Shown: piece after piece, positions 43,321 through 51,659 of the stretch
Layout of the letters: each line of letters starts with the position of its first letter
Position numbering within the stretch: the first letter of the stretch is position 1
Translations under genes and position numbers: made by a program
From: Betaproteobacteria bacterium
Lineage (GTDB): Bacteria; Pseudomonadota; Gammaproteobacteria; Burkholderiales; Usitatibacteraceae
NCBI GenBank assembly: GCA_016720855.1
Contig: JADKJU010000003.1
Span: 753,900-817,899 of the forward strand
DNA length: 64,000 nt
Direction: 5' to 3'
The notes under the pieces: model-generated
Told to the model about the DNA's origin: nothing
What the model saw: the letters and a program-made list of their open reading frames with translations, nothing else
Databases searched by the model: none

Positions 43321-45129
43321 GTGGCCGACTCCGATCTGCTATTCAGCCTGTCGCCGGGAACGTCGAACCTACTGTTCGGCGAAACCGCGACGGCGCCATC
43401 CGTCACCGGCACGATGAGCGGCGCGTTTCCCGCGATGACGGCCGCGGTCGTGGCGAACTACAAGTCGGAAACGCCGCGCCCGACGGTACGCTCGACCGCA
43501 ACGGCATGGGAACTCGCGCGACAGTCGCCCACAGGCGCGCAGGCGCGGGCGTCTGTGGCGCTGAAGCATGCGACCGAGCGCACGCAGTCCTGGGCCAACG
43601 CCCGTGCGCTCAGGGCGGCAGTAACGGCAGTCATTCCGCAACGCTTCGACCATACCCGGATCGCCGTGCGATCGGGCGAGGCCGAGGCCGTGCGGGTGCC
43701 GGCGGGGAATCGTGCCTCGATGTTCCAAGACGCGCTGCGCGATCGGCGGACTTGGCGCACGGCGCGCCACCAGGAGGCGCAGACCCTTCGCCACGCGCGA
43801 GCCTCGACCTTCCAAGATTGCAACCGGGGCGCAAGGGGCTGGATGCGATCCCGGTTCACGGGCACTTCGGGCGGCGTTGGCCGAGGGTTTTCGTGGAATC
43901 AAACGAGCGCGAACCCGCTGCCGATCATTCGCGGCGCGCGTCATCAAGAGGCACGGCGTCCGCCGGCTGGCCGCTGGATACCCACCGTCCCGGAGGTTCC
44001 CGGTGATCGGTGCTACACCCCAAGCGGAAAGCTCCTCTTCTTCGAGCGCGCAGACGGCACGGGAAGTCTCCTCTTCGTCTGCGAGAAGGTCCTTCCCCCG
44101 TCCCACACGACGGTCATCGTCCCGGTTCGGAGTGTCTACATGGTCTTGAACAACGTTTGGCTCAAGCGCGTGGCCGGCAACATAGATATTCCGACCCTCT
44201 CGATGAGTCTCAAGATCGATGCGGACTCCTGGACCTGGGGGTTCGACGCCACCGTTCCGGCTGATGCCTTGGCAAGTCTCGAGCCCGGCTCGGATGGCAA
44301 CCCGGTGGAACTCGAAGCGAGCATCAACGGGACCGCCTATCGCGTGCTCGCCGAGGGCTTGTCGCGCGAGCGGGTATTTGGCGAGGCGACTGTTCGAGTC
44401 ACCGGTCGCGGAAAAGGCGCGGTTCTCGATACGCCCTACGCTCACACGATGAATTTCTCGAACGCGGTCAACCGCACAGCGCAGCAACTCATGGCTGACG
44501 TGCTCACCATCAACGGGGTCGCAATCGGATGGGACGTGGACTGGAGGCTCACCGATTGGCTGGTGCCCGCGGGAGCCTGGTCACACCAAGGCTCCTACAT
44601 TTCTGCGCTCAAGACGATCGCCGGGGCGGCCGGCGCCTACCTTCAACCGCACCGGACTGTGCAGGCGATCCGGGTCGTGCCGCGCTATCCCTTGCCGCCT
44701 TGGGAGTGGGGTTCGGTGATCCCCGACTTTGAGCTTCCCTCGGCGCTCACGAGCCGGGAAGCGATCGATTGGAAGGATGCGGCCCGCTACAACGGGGTCT
44801 ACGTCTCCGGCGTTTCCGCCGGCGTTCTGGGCTTCGTGAGGCGCACCGGCACGGCCGGGGAGATCTTGGCGCCGATGGTGGTCGACCCCCTGATCACCGA
44901 AGCGGCTGCTGCCCGACAACGAGGCATCGCAGTGCTGGCCGATACCGGACGGCAGATGGAGGTGAGCCTGCATCTACCGGTACTGGCCGAAACAGGAATC
45001 ATCGAGCCGGGAGCCTTCGTGTCCTATCGGGACGGCGACGTCACGCGGCTGGGCTTGGTGCGCAGCACGAGCGTGCAGGCGGGGCTCCCCGAGGTCTGGC
45101 AGACATTGGGGGTCGAGGCCCATGCATAA
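43321..45129 (+). CDS. Tail hub-like protein
   Basis: 602 aa with a GTG start 3 nt after the previous stop. The N-terminal 230 residues are unusual: Arg/Ala-rich with repeated ARHQEA and AS(M/T)FQD motifs. The C-terminal 350 residues (VYMVLNNVWLKRVAGNIDIP, SLKIDADSWTWGFDATVP, WSHQGSYISALKTIAGAAGA) resemble phage hub/baseplate (gpD/gp27-like) proteins of siphovirus tips. It overlaps the following small gene. Confidence 0.65.
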   Translation: MADSDLLFSLSPGTSNLLFGETATAPSVTGTMSGAFPAMTAAVVANYKSETPRPTVRSTATAWELARQSPTGAQARASVALKHATERTQSWANARALRAAVTAVIPQRFDHTRIAVRSGEAEAVRVPAGNRASMFQDALRDRRTWRTARHQEAQTLRHARASTFQDCNRGARGWMRSRFTGTSGGVGRGFSWNQTSANPLPIIRGARHQEARRPPAGRWIPTVPEVPGDRCYTPSGKLLFFERADGTGSLLFVCEKVLPPSHTTVIVPVRSVYMVLNNVWLKRVAGNIDIPTLSMSLKIDADSWTWGFDATVPADALASLEPGSDGNPVELEASINGTAYRVLAEGLSRERVFGEATVRVTGRGKGAVLDTPYAHTMNFSNAVNRTAQQLMADVLTINGVAIGWDVDWRLTDWLVPAGAWSHQGSYISALKTIAGAAGAYLQPHRTVQAIRVVPRYPLPPWEWGSVIPDFELPSALTSREAIDWKDAARYNGVYVSGVSAGVLGFVRRTGTAGEILAPMVVDPLITEAAAARQRGIAVLADTGRQMEVSLHLPVLAETGIIEPGAFVSYRDGDVTRLGLVRSTSVQAGLPEVWQTLGVEAHA

Positions 45130-45343
45130 CGTCTACCAGCAATTTCGCCAGCTGCTGCCCGATGCCCCCTTGCAGGCCGGGACGGTCACGGAAGTCGGCT
45201 CCGGCGTCGTGACCGTGCAACTGCCCGGTGGGAGCCACCTCCAAGCGCGAGGCAGCGCCGAGTTCGGACAGAAGGTCTTCGTGCGCGACGGACTGGTCGA
45301 GGGCGTTGCGCCGAGTCTCACGCTGGAATTGATCGAGATTTGA
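45122..45343 (+). CDS. Small tail protein (OB-like)
   Basis: 73 aa; starts 8 nt inside the hub gene. LQAGTVTEVGSGVVTVQLPG, GSHLQARGSAEFGQKVFVRD resembles an OB-like beta-barrel of baseplate spike proteins. It appears to be the last of the tail genes. Confidence 0.55.
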   Translation: MHNVYQQFRQLLPDAPLQAGTVTEVGSGVVTVQLPGGSHLQARGSAEFGQKVFVRDGLVEGVAPSLTLELIEI

Positions 45344-45370
45344 TAATGCCACGGAGCCTCAACGTCATCC

Positions 45371-45416
45371 GCCACTCATTGAGTGGCAAAATCCTCTCAG
45401 CCTTTCGGAGAGGATT
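45371..45416 (+). promoter_or_regulatory. Two stem-loops, the second enclosing a ribosome site
   Basis: GCCACTC (45371-45377) pairs with GAGTGGC (45381-45387). AATCCTCTC (45390-45398) pairs perfectly with GAGAGGATT (45408-45416). The latter arm contains GGAGAGG, the ribosome site of the ATG at 45422, so folding would hide it. This looks like translational control or an RNA-binding-protein site. Confidence 0.55.
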
Positions 45417-45421
45417 GCCCG

Positions 45422-45733
45422 ATGACCACCAGCCCGGAAGATATCGCCTTCATACTGGCGCGGATGCCGAGTAGCCCCGAGGACTACAGGCAACTCGTCC
45501 TGAGAAACCTCTCGCGTCTACTCGGCCTCGTCGAATTGGCCAACGGCGGGTACGAGTTCGCGCCCAAGTCGGACGCGCGTATCGACGCGGCGATGAACCA
45601 GTTGCTCGACGCCATCACAGAGGCCGAGATCAGATTCGTCCCGGCCCAGCGCGAAGCCTCACTGAGGATGCTCTCTGAGGCACTGCCCAACGATGAAGGC
45701 GTGAGGAGATTTCTGGATGGCCTATGGCCGTGA
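45422..45733 (+). CDS. Hypothetical protein at end of tail operon
   Basis: 103 aa from ATG 45422 with GGAGAGG 8 nt upstream. Helical: PEDIAFILARMPSSPEDYRQ, LVLRNLSRLLGLVELANGGY, EAEIRFVPAQREASLRMLSE. No domain is recognised. The ribosome site is enclosed in a hairpin. After it, 45734-45988 has no convincing gene. Confidence 0.55.
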   Translation: MTTSPEDIAFILARMPSSPEDYRQLVLRNLSRLLGLVELANGGYEFAPKSDARIDAAMNQLLDAITEAEIRFVPAQREASLRMLSEALPNDEGVRRFLDGLWP

Positions 45734-45988
45734 GCGCCGCCCAGCTTCCTCGGTCCCTCGGCCCTGGCGGACAATGAAGCGGTCACCCAATGACAAACCG
45801 GAATAGGTCGCAATATACCCGAAGCGGAAGTAGCGGCCTTGTGAAAGCGGACTATCGCGTGTACGTCCAACCTTTGTCTTTGTGATGTCAATTCACGGCG
45901 GCCCCAGATGACTGTCACAAAGGCTCTTAGCAGGGTCACGCATTGGTGAGGCACACTCCAATTCGCGTCAAAGAGATGGGGCGACGGC

Positions 45989-48052
45989 ATGCACACAAGG
46001 ACGATGGTCATGAATACAGACCAAGCGAATCGCAATGGCACGCGGTTTCCATTGGAAACGCTGTATTCCGTGCTGGTTCAATCTAGCGAAGGCACTCCGA
46101 TGTTCATGAGTCATGACATGCATCGGCCCATCGGCTGGTCGGCTGCGCACGGAATCGCGCTACACGCAGGGGTAAGCTATCTAATGGGGCTGGCGAGCTT
46201 TCCGACGACAGGGGACGAAGAGGAAGTTGTCGGAGCGCGAGCGCGGGCTCACATCGACAAAAAGCTTGCGAGTGTGGAGCCCGACTCGAAGCGTCGTCTC
46301 GACGAGGCAGCAGGGTCGCACCTGCGTCCTAACGCCTTCTATATGTCGCGAGAATGTGCAACTCTGGTGCAGGCCGGAGTTGCTAAGCAGCTATTTCCCC
46401 GACTCTTCCCGGAGAAGGAGAACGACAAGCGCGCCCTCATTCCGTTGGCCGACCTTCACGCCGTTGGCCCGGGTGTTTACGAGGTGGCGGACGGCATCTG
46501 TGTGTTCGCCCACCGATACCTTAGGCGGTCTGCGTCGCGCTGGAACAATCTGAATGTGCCATTCCTTCAACGGTTCCAGGACACGGCGATTCGGAACAAG
46601 GATTTCGAGGCTCGCATTGCTCTGGACACCGATGCCATCGGCCTGTCTGACACCTACCGGGAAGCAATTGAACTTCAGTTCTGGTGGGGCCCCAAGTTCA
46701 ACGACAATCTATCTGAGATTGACACTCAGATCACAAGGCACGCCGCCACCAAGCGTGACCGCCTCTTTCACCGTATCGACCGAACAGAGTTCTGGTGGTA
46801 TGACCAGGACGCGTTGCGTGCTTTCGAGTGCGAGGAGGTTGTGGACGGTCAAACACTGGGGATTGAGGACGCTGACCGCTATGCATGCCGCTACGCCCAC
46901 TCGATGGTGGACTTGGTCAAGAACGAGCCACACCATCTCGACGGCGCCGTTCGAATCTACGATGACGAGCAGATTCTTCGGCGTCTCGACTTAAACATGG
47001 CGGAGGCAGGCCGCCACTCCGAGTATGTAAAGCTCTGGAGAGTAGACGGGCGAATTCCTGTTCCGCTATGGAAAGCTCTCCTCAGCGACTACTTCCGCGA
47101 CAATCACCTAGTGTCCGAGTATCTCGGCGCTCAGGTCGACGAGAAGGAACGGACATTCGACACCGAACCGGCAGTGAAGCAGCCACCGCTTCCGCTTGAG
47201 TTTGGGTGCGACAGTTCCCCGGCATTTCTTCTCAGCTTTCTGCCACCCGAGCGCTCGAAGGCAGAGGCCGACATCGATGTTCGCTGCGACGACTTCTTCA
47301 CACAAGGTGACAGACGCTTCGCGGCTGTGGACTTGGTCGCGCTGGACTTGCTGAAGCGAATCACTTGCTCTGGAGTTCGCGTCAGCCGACCGGACGACTT
47401 CGTCTGGGTTGCCTTCGAAGACATGCACGCGCAGCTCCCACGCTTACGCGTTTCAAACCTTTCGATGGCGCCCGCTGTGTGCCGAAGCGTCGCAACTTGG
47501 CTTCAGGACAGAGGTAAGGTTGGCGGGGCCGCCGTCACTGGTTGCCTTGATTTCGTTTCCGCGCAAGCCGGCCTGAGACTCGCGTTCACGGGTGCGCCAG
47601 AACGAATAGCCCAGGGCCTGCATGCATTGGCTTCAGGTGACCCTCAATTGTTCCACGAAGGCTTGAAGATGCTGCAAGTGCTGCGTCCAGGCACGACTCA
47701 GTCCGCTCTAGACTGCGCGAAACCACTTGAAGCTGTCCGCACCGACGCCACCTTCGAACTTGGGCGCCAGTTCATCCCAGGAGCGGAACTTCGAGCGAAT
47801 GCTGTAGGGCGCGCGGTTTTCGTTCCAAAAGCGGCTGCAGCGCAGATGGGAGTTGAAGCAGCCTTAGAGAGCGGAGAAGTCTCTGCCGTCCCGGTCTTCA
47901 CAGTTTCTGCGGCTACATGCACTACATGCAAGCGGTCCTACTTAACCTGCTCCTGTGAGGGCGGCCTTGTGGTAGACAAAGGCGTGTTCCTGGGTTCAGT
48001 CCTGACACTCCATTCAGCCTTCGGTGCTTCCGAGCTCGCCCAGTCTGGCTAG
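45989..48052 (+). CDS. 687-aa protein of unknown function (cargo)
   Basis: 687 aa from ATG 45989, or 680 from ATG 46010 (AAGGA 8 nt upstream). No known domain. Seen: SHDMHRPIGWSAAHGIALHA near the start, aromatic/acidic centre EAIELQFWWGPKFNDNLSEI and RIDRTEFWWYDQDALRAFEC, and near the end a Cys cluster ATCTTCKRSYLTCSC that could bind zinc. Base composition is visibly less GC-rich than the tail genes. It is flanked by gene-free stretches (45734-45988, 48053-48284), so it was probably inserted as a single cargo gene. Confidence 0.65.
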   Translation: MHTRTMVMNTDQANRNGTRFPLETLYSVLVQSSEGTPMFMSHDMHRPIGWSAAHGIALHAGVSYLMGLASFPTTGDEEEVVGARARAHIDKKLASVEPDSKRRLDEAAGSHLRPNAFYMSRECATLVQAGVAKQLFPRLFPEKENDKRALIPLADLHAVGPGVYEVADGICVFAHRYLRRSASRWNNLNVPFLQRFQDTAIRNKDFEARIALDTDAIGLSDTYREAIELQFWWGPKFNDNLSEIDTQITRHAATKRDRLFHRIDRTEFWWYDQDALRAFECEEVVDGQTLGIEDADRYACRYAHSMVDLVKNEPHHLDGAVRIYDDEQILRRLDLNMAEAGRHSEYVKLWRVDGRIPVPLWKALLSDYFRDNHLVSEYLGAQVDEKERTFDTEPAVKQPPLPLEFGCDSSPAFLLSFLPPERSKAEADIDVRCDDFFTQGDRRFAAVDLVALDLLKRITCSGVRVSRPDDFVWVAFEDMHAQLPRLRVSNLSMAPAVCRSVATWLQDRGKVGGAAVTGCLDFVSAQAGLRLAFTGAPERIAQGLHALASGDPQLFHEGLKMLQVLRPGTTQSALDCAKPLEAVRTDATFELGRQFIPGAELRANAVGRAVFVPKAAAAQMGVEAALESGEVSAVPVFTVSAATCTTCKRSYLTCSCEGGLVVDKGVFLGSVLTLHSAFGASELAQSG

Positions 48053-48284
48053 CTAGCCACCGAGCCCCAACTTACAGTGCGCGTCGAAAAGGAGGTCCGC
48101 GACGCCGATGCTTCGCCGTTGGCCCGAGACCGCTTCTGGCCGACAGCGCCAGTTGACGGACCACAGTTGAACGACCGCTTTGTCCTCGCTTTCGGCTATC
48201 GAAAAGCAAACGCGTCCCTGTTAGGCACATGCCGCGGCGTAAAGCGCTCCCGCCTCTAAGTCCTCATCCCCCTGATTCAACCCT

Positions 48285-48328
48285 GAACCCGTACCGAGGC
48301 ATTCCGCTTCGGGCGGGTTCGCTTTTTT
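48285..48328 (+). terminator. Intrinsic terminator before lysis genes
   Basis: GAACCCG (48285-48291) pairs with CGGGTTC (48314-48320), with inner CCGA/TCGG pairs, followed by GCTTTTTTT. A clear rho-independent terminator after the cargo gene; 48053-48284 shows no good gene. Confidence 0.8.
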
Positions 48329-48340
48329 TGGAGACCCAAG

Positions 48341-48640
48341 ATGACCGAAGCCGTACCCACCACGCAGGATGACAACATGCTGACGCTTCGCAAGGAGGAC
48401 CTCGAGGACCTGATGGGCCGTGCCGCCGAACGCGGCGCCGAGCGCGTGCTCGCGCACTTCGGCCTCGAAAGCGCGAACGCAGCTCAGGACATCCGTGAGA
48501 TGCGCGATCTGCTCGATGCTTGGCACGACGCCCGACGCACGGCGCTACGAACCATCATCAAGGTCGTCACGACCGGGATCCTCGCCGCCTTGTTGGTCGG
48601 CGTCGCCATCAAGCTGAGATTCCTGGGGGGAAGCCAATGA
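48341..48640 (+). CDS. DUF6127-like small membrane protein
   Basis: 99 aa. Cytoplasmic helical part (LRKEDLEDLMGRAAERGAER, VLAHFGLESANAAQDIREMR), then one membrane segment (TGILAALLVGVAIKLRF). DUF6127-type proteins commonly precede holin genes. It overlaps the next gene by 4 bp. A role in lysis timing is inferred. Confidence 0.65.
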   Translation: MTEAVPTTQDDNMLTLRKEDLEDLMGRAAERGAERVLAHFGLESANAAQDIREMRDLLDAWHDARRTALRTIIKVVTTGILAALLVGVAIKLRFLGGSQ

Positions 48641-49113
48641 TCGAGACTCTGTTGGGCGGCCTGCTGGGTGGGCTCTTTCGCCTGGCTCCCGAAGTGCTCA
48701 AGTGGTTCGACCGCAAGAACGAGCGCGGCCACGAACTCGCGATGCAGGACAAGGCGCTCGAATTCGAAAAGATGCGCGGCGCCCAGAAGATGGCCGAGAT
48801 CGGGGCGAGTGCTGACGCGGCGTGGAATACCGGCGCTGTCGAGGCGCTCCGCGATGCCGTCCGTGCCCAGGGCGAGAAGACGGGCGTCCGCTGGGCCGAT
48901 GCGCTCTCCTGCAGCGTTCGCCCCGTCATCACCTACTGGTTCATGGCGCTCTACTGCGCAGCCAAGACGGCAGCCTTTGTGGCAGCCGTGACAGCGGGCG
49001 CGGGTTGGGGTGCCGCCATCGTGCACGCTTGGACGGAGGCTGATCAGGCTCTGTGGGCCGGGGTGCTCAACTTCTGGTTCCTCGGACGCGTGTTTGATCG
49101 GGTGCGGCCGTAA
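48637..49113 (+). CDS. Holin-like membrane protein
   Basis: 158 aa from the ATG at 48637 (ATGA). The N-terminal hydrophobic MIETLLGGLLGGLFRLAPEV, an amphipathic helix with ELAMQDKALEFEKMRGAQKM, then membrane segments (VITYWFMALYCAAKTAAFVA, AVTAGAGWGAAIVHAW, LWAGVLNFWFLGRVF). It lies just before the lysozyme gene. It matches the phage 3-TM holin-type superfamily by layout. Confidence 0.7.
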   Translation: MIETLLGGLLGGLFRLAPEVLKWFDRKNERGHELAMQDKALEFEKMRGAQKMAEIGASADAAWNTGAVEALRDAVRAQGEKTGVRWADALSCSVRPVITYWFMALYCAAKTAAFVAAVTAGAGWGAAIVHAWTEADQALWAGVLNFWFLGRVFDRVRP

Positions 49114-49133
49114 TTGCGGTTCCGAGTAACGCG

Positions 49134-49592
49134 GTGGAACTCGCAAAGCGGTTCGAGGGATTCCACCGGGTGCCAAAGGAGGATCCCGCGCGAGCGCACC
49201 CCTATGTCTGCCCCGCGGGCTACTGGACGATCGGCTACGGCCATCTGTGCGATCCGCACCATCCCCCGATCACCGAAGCCGAGGCAGAGGTCTACCTGGC
49301 GCAGGACCTGACGAACGCCCTCAACGCGACGTTGCGGTATTGCCCGGTGCTCGCTACGGAGCCCGAAGGGCGGCTCGCAGCCATCGTCGACTTCACCTTC
49401 AATCTTGGGGCGGGGCGATTGCAAGCGTCGACCCTGCGAAGCAGGCTCACCCGGCGAGCCTGGGATGCGGCAGCCTATGAACTGCGGCGGTGGGTTCATG
49501 GGGGTGGACGGGTGCTGCCCGGCCTGGTCGCACGCCGGGAAGCGGAGGCACAAACCCTCCTCGCCGCAGAACTTATTGTCCGAGTGTCGTAG
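49134..49592 (+). CDS. Endolysin (T4-type lysozyme, GH24)
   Basis: 152 aa from GTG 49134. The reading frame is open from 49113 without ATG, so the start could be slightly earlier. ELAKRFEGFHRVPKED carries the catalytic Glu; GYWTIGYGHL is the GH24 Gly-Tyr-Gly-His motif; VDFTFNLGAGRLQASTLRSR and RRWVHGGGRVLPGLVARREA complete the family. No signal peptide or SAR helix, so it needs a holin. It degrades peptidoglycan. Confidence 0.9.
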   Translation: MELAKRFEGFHRVPKEDPARAHPYVCPAGYWTIGYGHLCDPHHPPITEAEAEVYLAQDLTNALNATLRYCPVLATEPEGRLAAIVDFTFNLGAGRLQASTLRSRLTRRAWDAAAYELRRWVHGGGRVLPGLVARREAEAQTLLAAELIVRVS

Positions 49593-49603
49593 AGTGACGA
49601 GTT

Positions 49604-50206
49604 ATGGGGCTGCGCTTTCGAAAGAGGTTTCCCTTAGGCAAGCTGCTCCGCCTCAATGTGAGCGGTTCCGGCTTGAGCATCGGGGTCGGACCGCCGGGGC
49701 TGAATTTCAACATTGGGCCGCGGGGTATACGCCGAACCGTCGGCGCTCCGGGAACGGGGGTCTACTATCAGGATTCGACCAGCTGGCCGAAGGAGACCGG
49801 TTCTAGCACACAGCCCGAGACTGGAGGGACGAGCAGTTCCGGCTTTCCATGGCTCGGCGTCCTAGTGCTTCTCCTATTGGCGTTTGGCATTGCACGCGCC
49901 TGCAGCGTAGTGACGCCGTCGTCACCTTCCCAGGAGCGATCGGCAGTCCAGGCGACCAGTCATCAGGTCGCATCGCCAAGTCCTGCGCCACCAAAGCTTC
50001 TACCCGACCGGCCGCTGACGCGCGACGAGATTCGCGAACTTCAGCAGGCCCTGAAGCAGAAGGGATTCAACCCTGGGCCAGTGGATGGCATGGTCGGCCC
50101 CCGGACGCGCACCGCATTGCAAACCTTTGCGCGACAACGTGGACGGAATCTTCCGGGTGAGCCAACGTTACGGGCGCTGGAGGCCGTGCGCGCCATGCCG
50201 CCGTGA
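49604..50206 (+). CDS. DUF4236 protein with membrane segment and peptidoglycan-binding domain
   Basis: 200 aa. The N-terminus is a DUF4236 domain (MGLRFRKRFPLGKLLRLNVS, GSGLSIGVGPPGLNFNIGPR, GVYYQ). A membrane helix WLGVLVLLLLAFGIARAC follows, then a Pro/Ser linker, then a peptidoglycan-binding_1 domain (LTRDEIRELQQALKQKGFNP, GPVDGMVGPRTRTALQTFAR). The combination suggests an envelope-anchored wall-binding protein, possibly for lysis or lysogenic conversion. 12 nt after the lysozyme. Confidence 0.75.
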   Translation: MGLRFRKRFPLGKLLRLNVSGSGLSIGVGPPGLNFNIGPRGIRRTVGAPGTGVYYQDSTSWPKETGSSTQPETGGTSSSGFPWLGVLVLLLLAFGIARACSVVTPSSPSQERSAVQATSHQVASPSPAPPKLLPDRPLTRDEIRELQQALKQKGFNPGPVDGMVGPRTRTALQTFARQRGRNLPGEPTLRALEAVRAMPP

Positions 50207-50358
50207 CGATTGCTAGTGCAACACCGGCTCGCACAAATGCAGCAACTGCGCCCGGATAGTCCCAGGCGATGCCGTCAGATCAACCGTTGCGAACCGTATG
50301 CTATGTCCCTGGATGACCACGGTTTCGTCCATGTGATCGCCCACACTCGGATGACTGA

Positions 50359-51327
50359 CTACGCACGCCATTTCCTTACCTTTCTTGCCAAGTTGATATA
50401 GGCGGACGGCGGGCGGTCATTGAGATTAGATGGAAGTAGCAACGATGTCCTTAGGTTGCGCTTAAACCCAAGAAGGCCATCGGCCAGCTTATCTGCTGCC
50501 AAACGGTCAACTGCGTACCTACTAAGTTCGACCCGATACGTCGTACTGAATGAGACTATGTTGCGATCGAATGCAGCATGATGAATCTTACAGAGCGCTA
50601 CTCCATTACGTGTTTCGTCAGTGCTGGACGACTCTGTAACCGGAACTATGTGCGCCGCGTCCAGGAGGTCCATTTGCAGCCCACACATGGCACACCTGTG
50701 TCCATATGCCGACAGGACCCGGCGCCGAAAGGACTGCTCTCGGTACTTCCGCACAATCTGTTGAATTATGGTCTTGCGCTTGACTGCCAGGCTCGAAATC
50801 TGGTCTTCGGCTAGGTTGTCTAGGGAGTTCAAGAGCGCCATATCATGTGCGGCCTTGCCGCTCTCGTGGAATGATTGGGCGCTAGAGGCATAGTCAACTA
50901 AAAATTCCGGGCGGAACGCCACAACAAGTTCCCCGTTGTGCCTTTGATATGTTGCGAATCCGCTGTCCCGCGCTCGTTCAAGGATTTCTATCTTTACTTG
51001 GGCGGACTGTGATGCTTCGCCTTGCCCTATATGCCTCGAAATGTCCCAGGCTGCAAAGACGGCGCAATCTTGATGCCACCCTAGTAGTAGAGTTCGCAGG
51101 CCAGGGGCCGCGGTAACTGCAGTCGTAAATTGAATGCGGTACTCATCCTTGGCGCGCTTCCGACCGCCACCGTGCGTGCAATTCCAGATGTAGGCACGCA
51201 CAGCAACGGGTGCTCCGCCGCAGATTGACTTCAGCACATAGGGGTTGCGTCCCTCGGCAATTGTCCCTGTCCAGCCACCCTGCTCCACCGACCGAACTAG
51301 TGTGTTGACTAAATCGCGCTTGGCCAT
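50359..51327 (-). CDS. HNH endonuclease (restriction-type)
   Basis: 322 aa. The C-terminal HNH domain is clear: AYGHRCAMCGLQMDLLDAAH (CxxC and His), IVPVTESSS, NGVALCKIHHAAFDRNIV (N, CxxHH). The N-terminal 190 residues are unlike known domains and probably recognise DNA (PYVLKSICGGAPVAVRAYIW, TLLLGWHQDCAVFAAWDISR). It is divergent from a DNA methyltransferase, the classical layout of a type II restriction-modification pair. 50207-50358 contains nothing recognisable. Confidence 0.8.
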   Translation of the reverse strand: MAKRDLVNTLVRSVEQGGWTGTIAEGRNPYVLKSICGGAPVAVRAYIWNCTHGGGRKRAKDEYRIQFTTAVTAAPGLRTLLLGWHQDCAVFAAWDISRHIGQGEASQSAQVKIEILERARDSGFATYQRHNGELVVAFRPEFLVDYASSAQSFHESGKAAHDMALLNSLDNLAEDQISSLAVKRKTIIQQIVRKYREQSFRRRVLSAYGHRCAMCGLQMDLLDAAHIVPVTESSSTDETRNGVALCKIHHAAFDRNIVSFSTTYRVELSRYAVDRLAADKLADGLLGFKRNLRTSLLLPSNLNDRPPSAYINLARKVRKWRA

Positions 51328-51600
51328 ACGAGTCCCATGATCAGGTGGCCATCGGAGGCGAACGTCCTATTCACATATCGATCGCGCGATGTGGGTTGTG
51401 ATGATTTTTTGCTCATCGGCGCTTATGTGCGGCCTGTGAACGGTGGCGTTGGGGAGACATGACCAGCCTCAGGATCGAATTCCGATTTGATCGAACGGGT
51501 TGATTGTCATCCCCCCCGTTGGCCGGGTAAACACCTCGCGTCAGATTTGTGCGCTATTTCCCTTGCGCGATGGTCGCTTCAAGCGCCACAATGCTTTGTA

Positions 51601-51635
51601 CGTAATACGAAAACCGGGCTGGTTTTCGCATTACG
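51601..51635. promoter_or_regulatory. Large inverted repeat in R-M intergenic region (operator candidate)
   Basis: CGTAATACGAAAACC (51601-51615) and GGTTTTCGCATTACG (51621-51635) are inverted with one mismatch pair and a 5-nt centre. It ends 24 nt before the methyltransferase ATG and would overlap its promoter. The methyltransferase carries an N-terminal ribbon-helix-helix domain, so autorepression is a natural inference. The rest of 51328-51600 shows no gene. Confidence 0.6.
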
Positions 51636-51659
51636 CATAACTTCAATTTGGTGAGTGAC

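Noticed and set aside
48077..48259. 60-aa plus-strand ORF between cargo gene and terminator
   Set aside because: GTG start without ribosome site; sequence not protein-like.
50210..50401. 63-aa plus-strand ORF after the DUF4236 gene
   Set aside because: No ribosome site, unlikely composition, and it overlaps the end of the HNH gene on the other strand.
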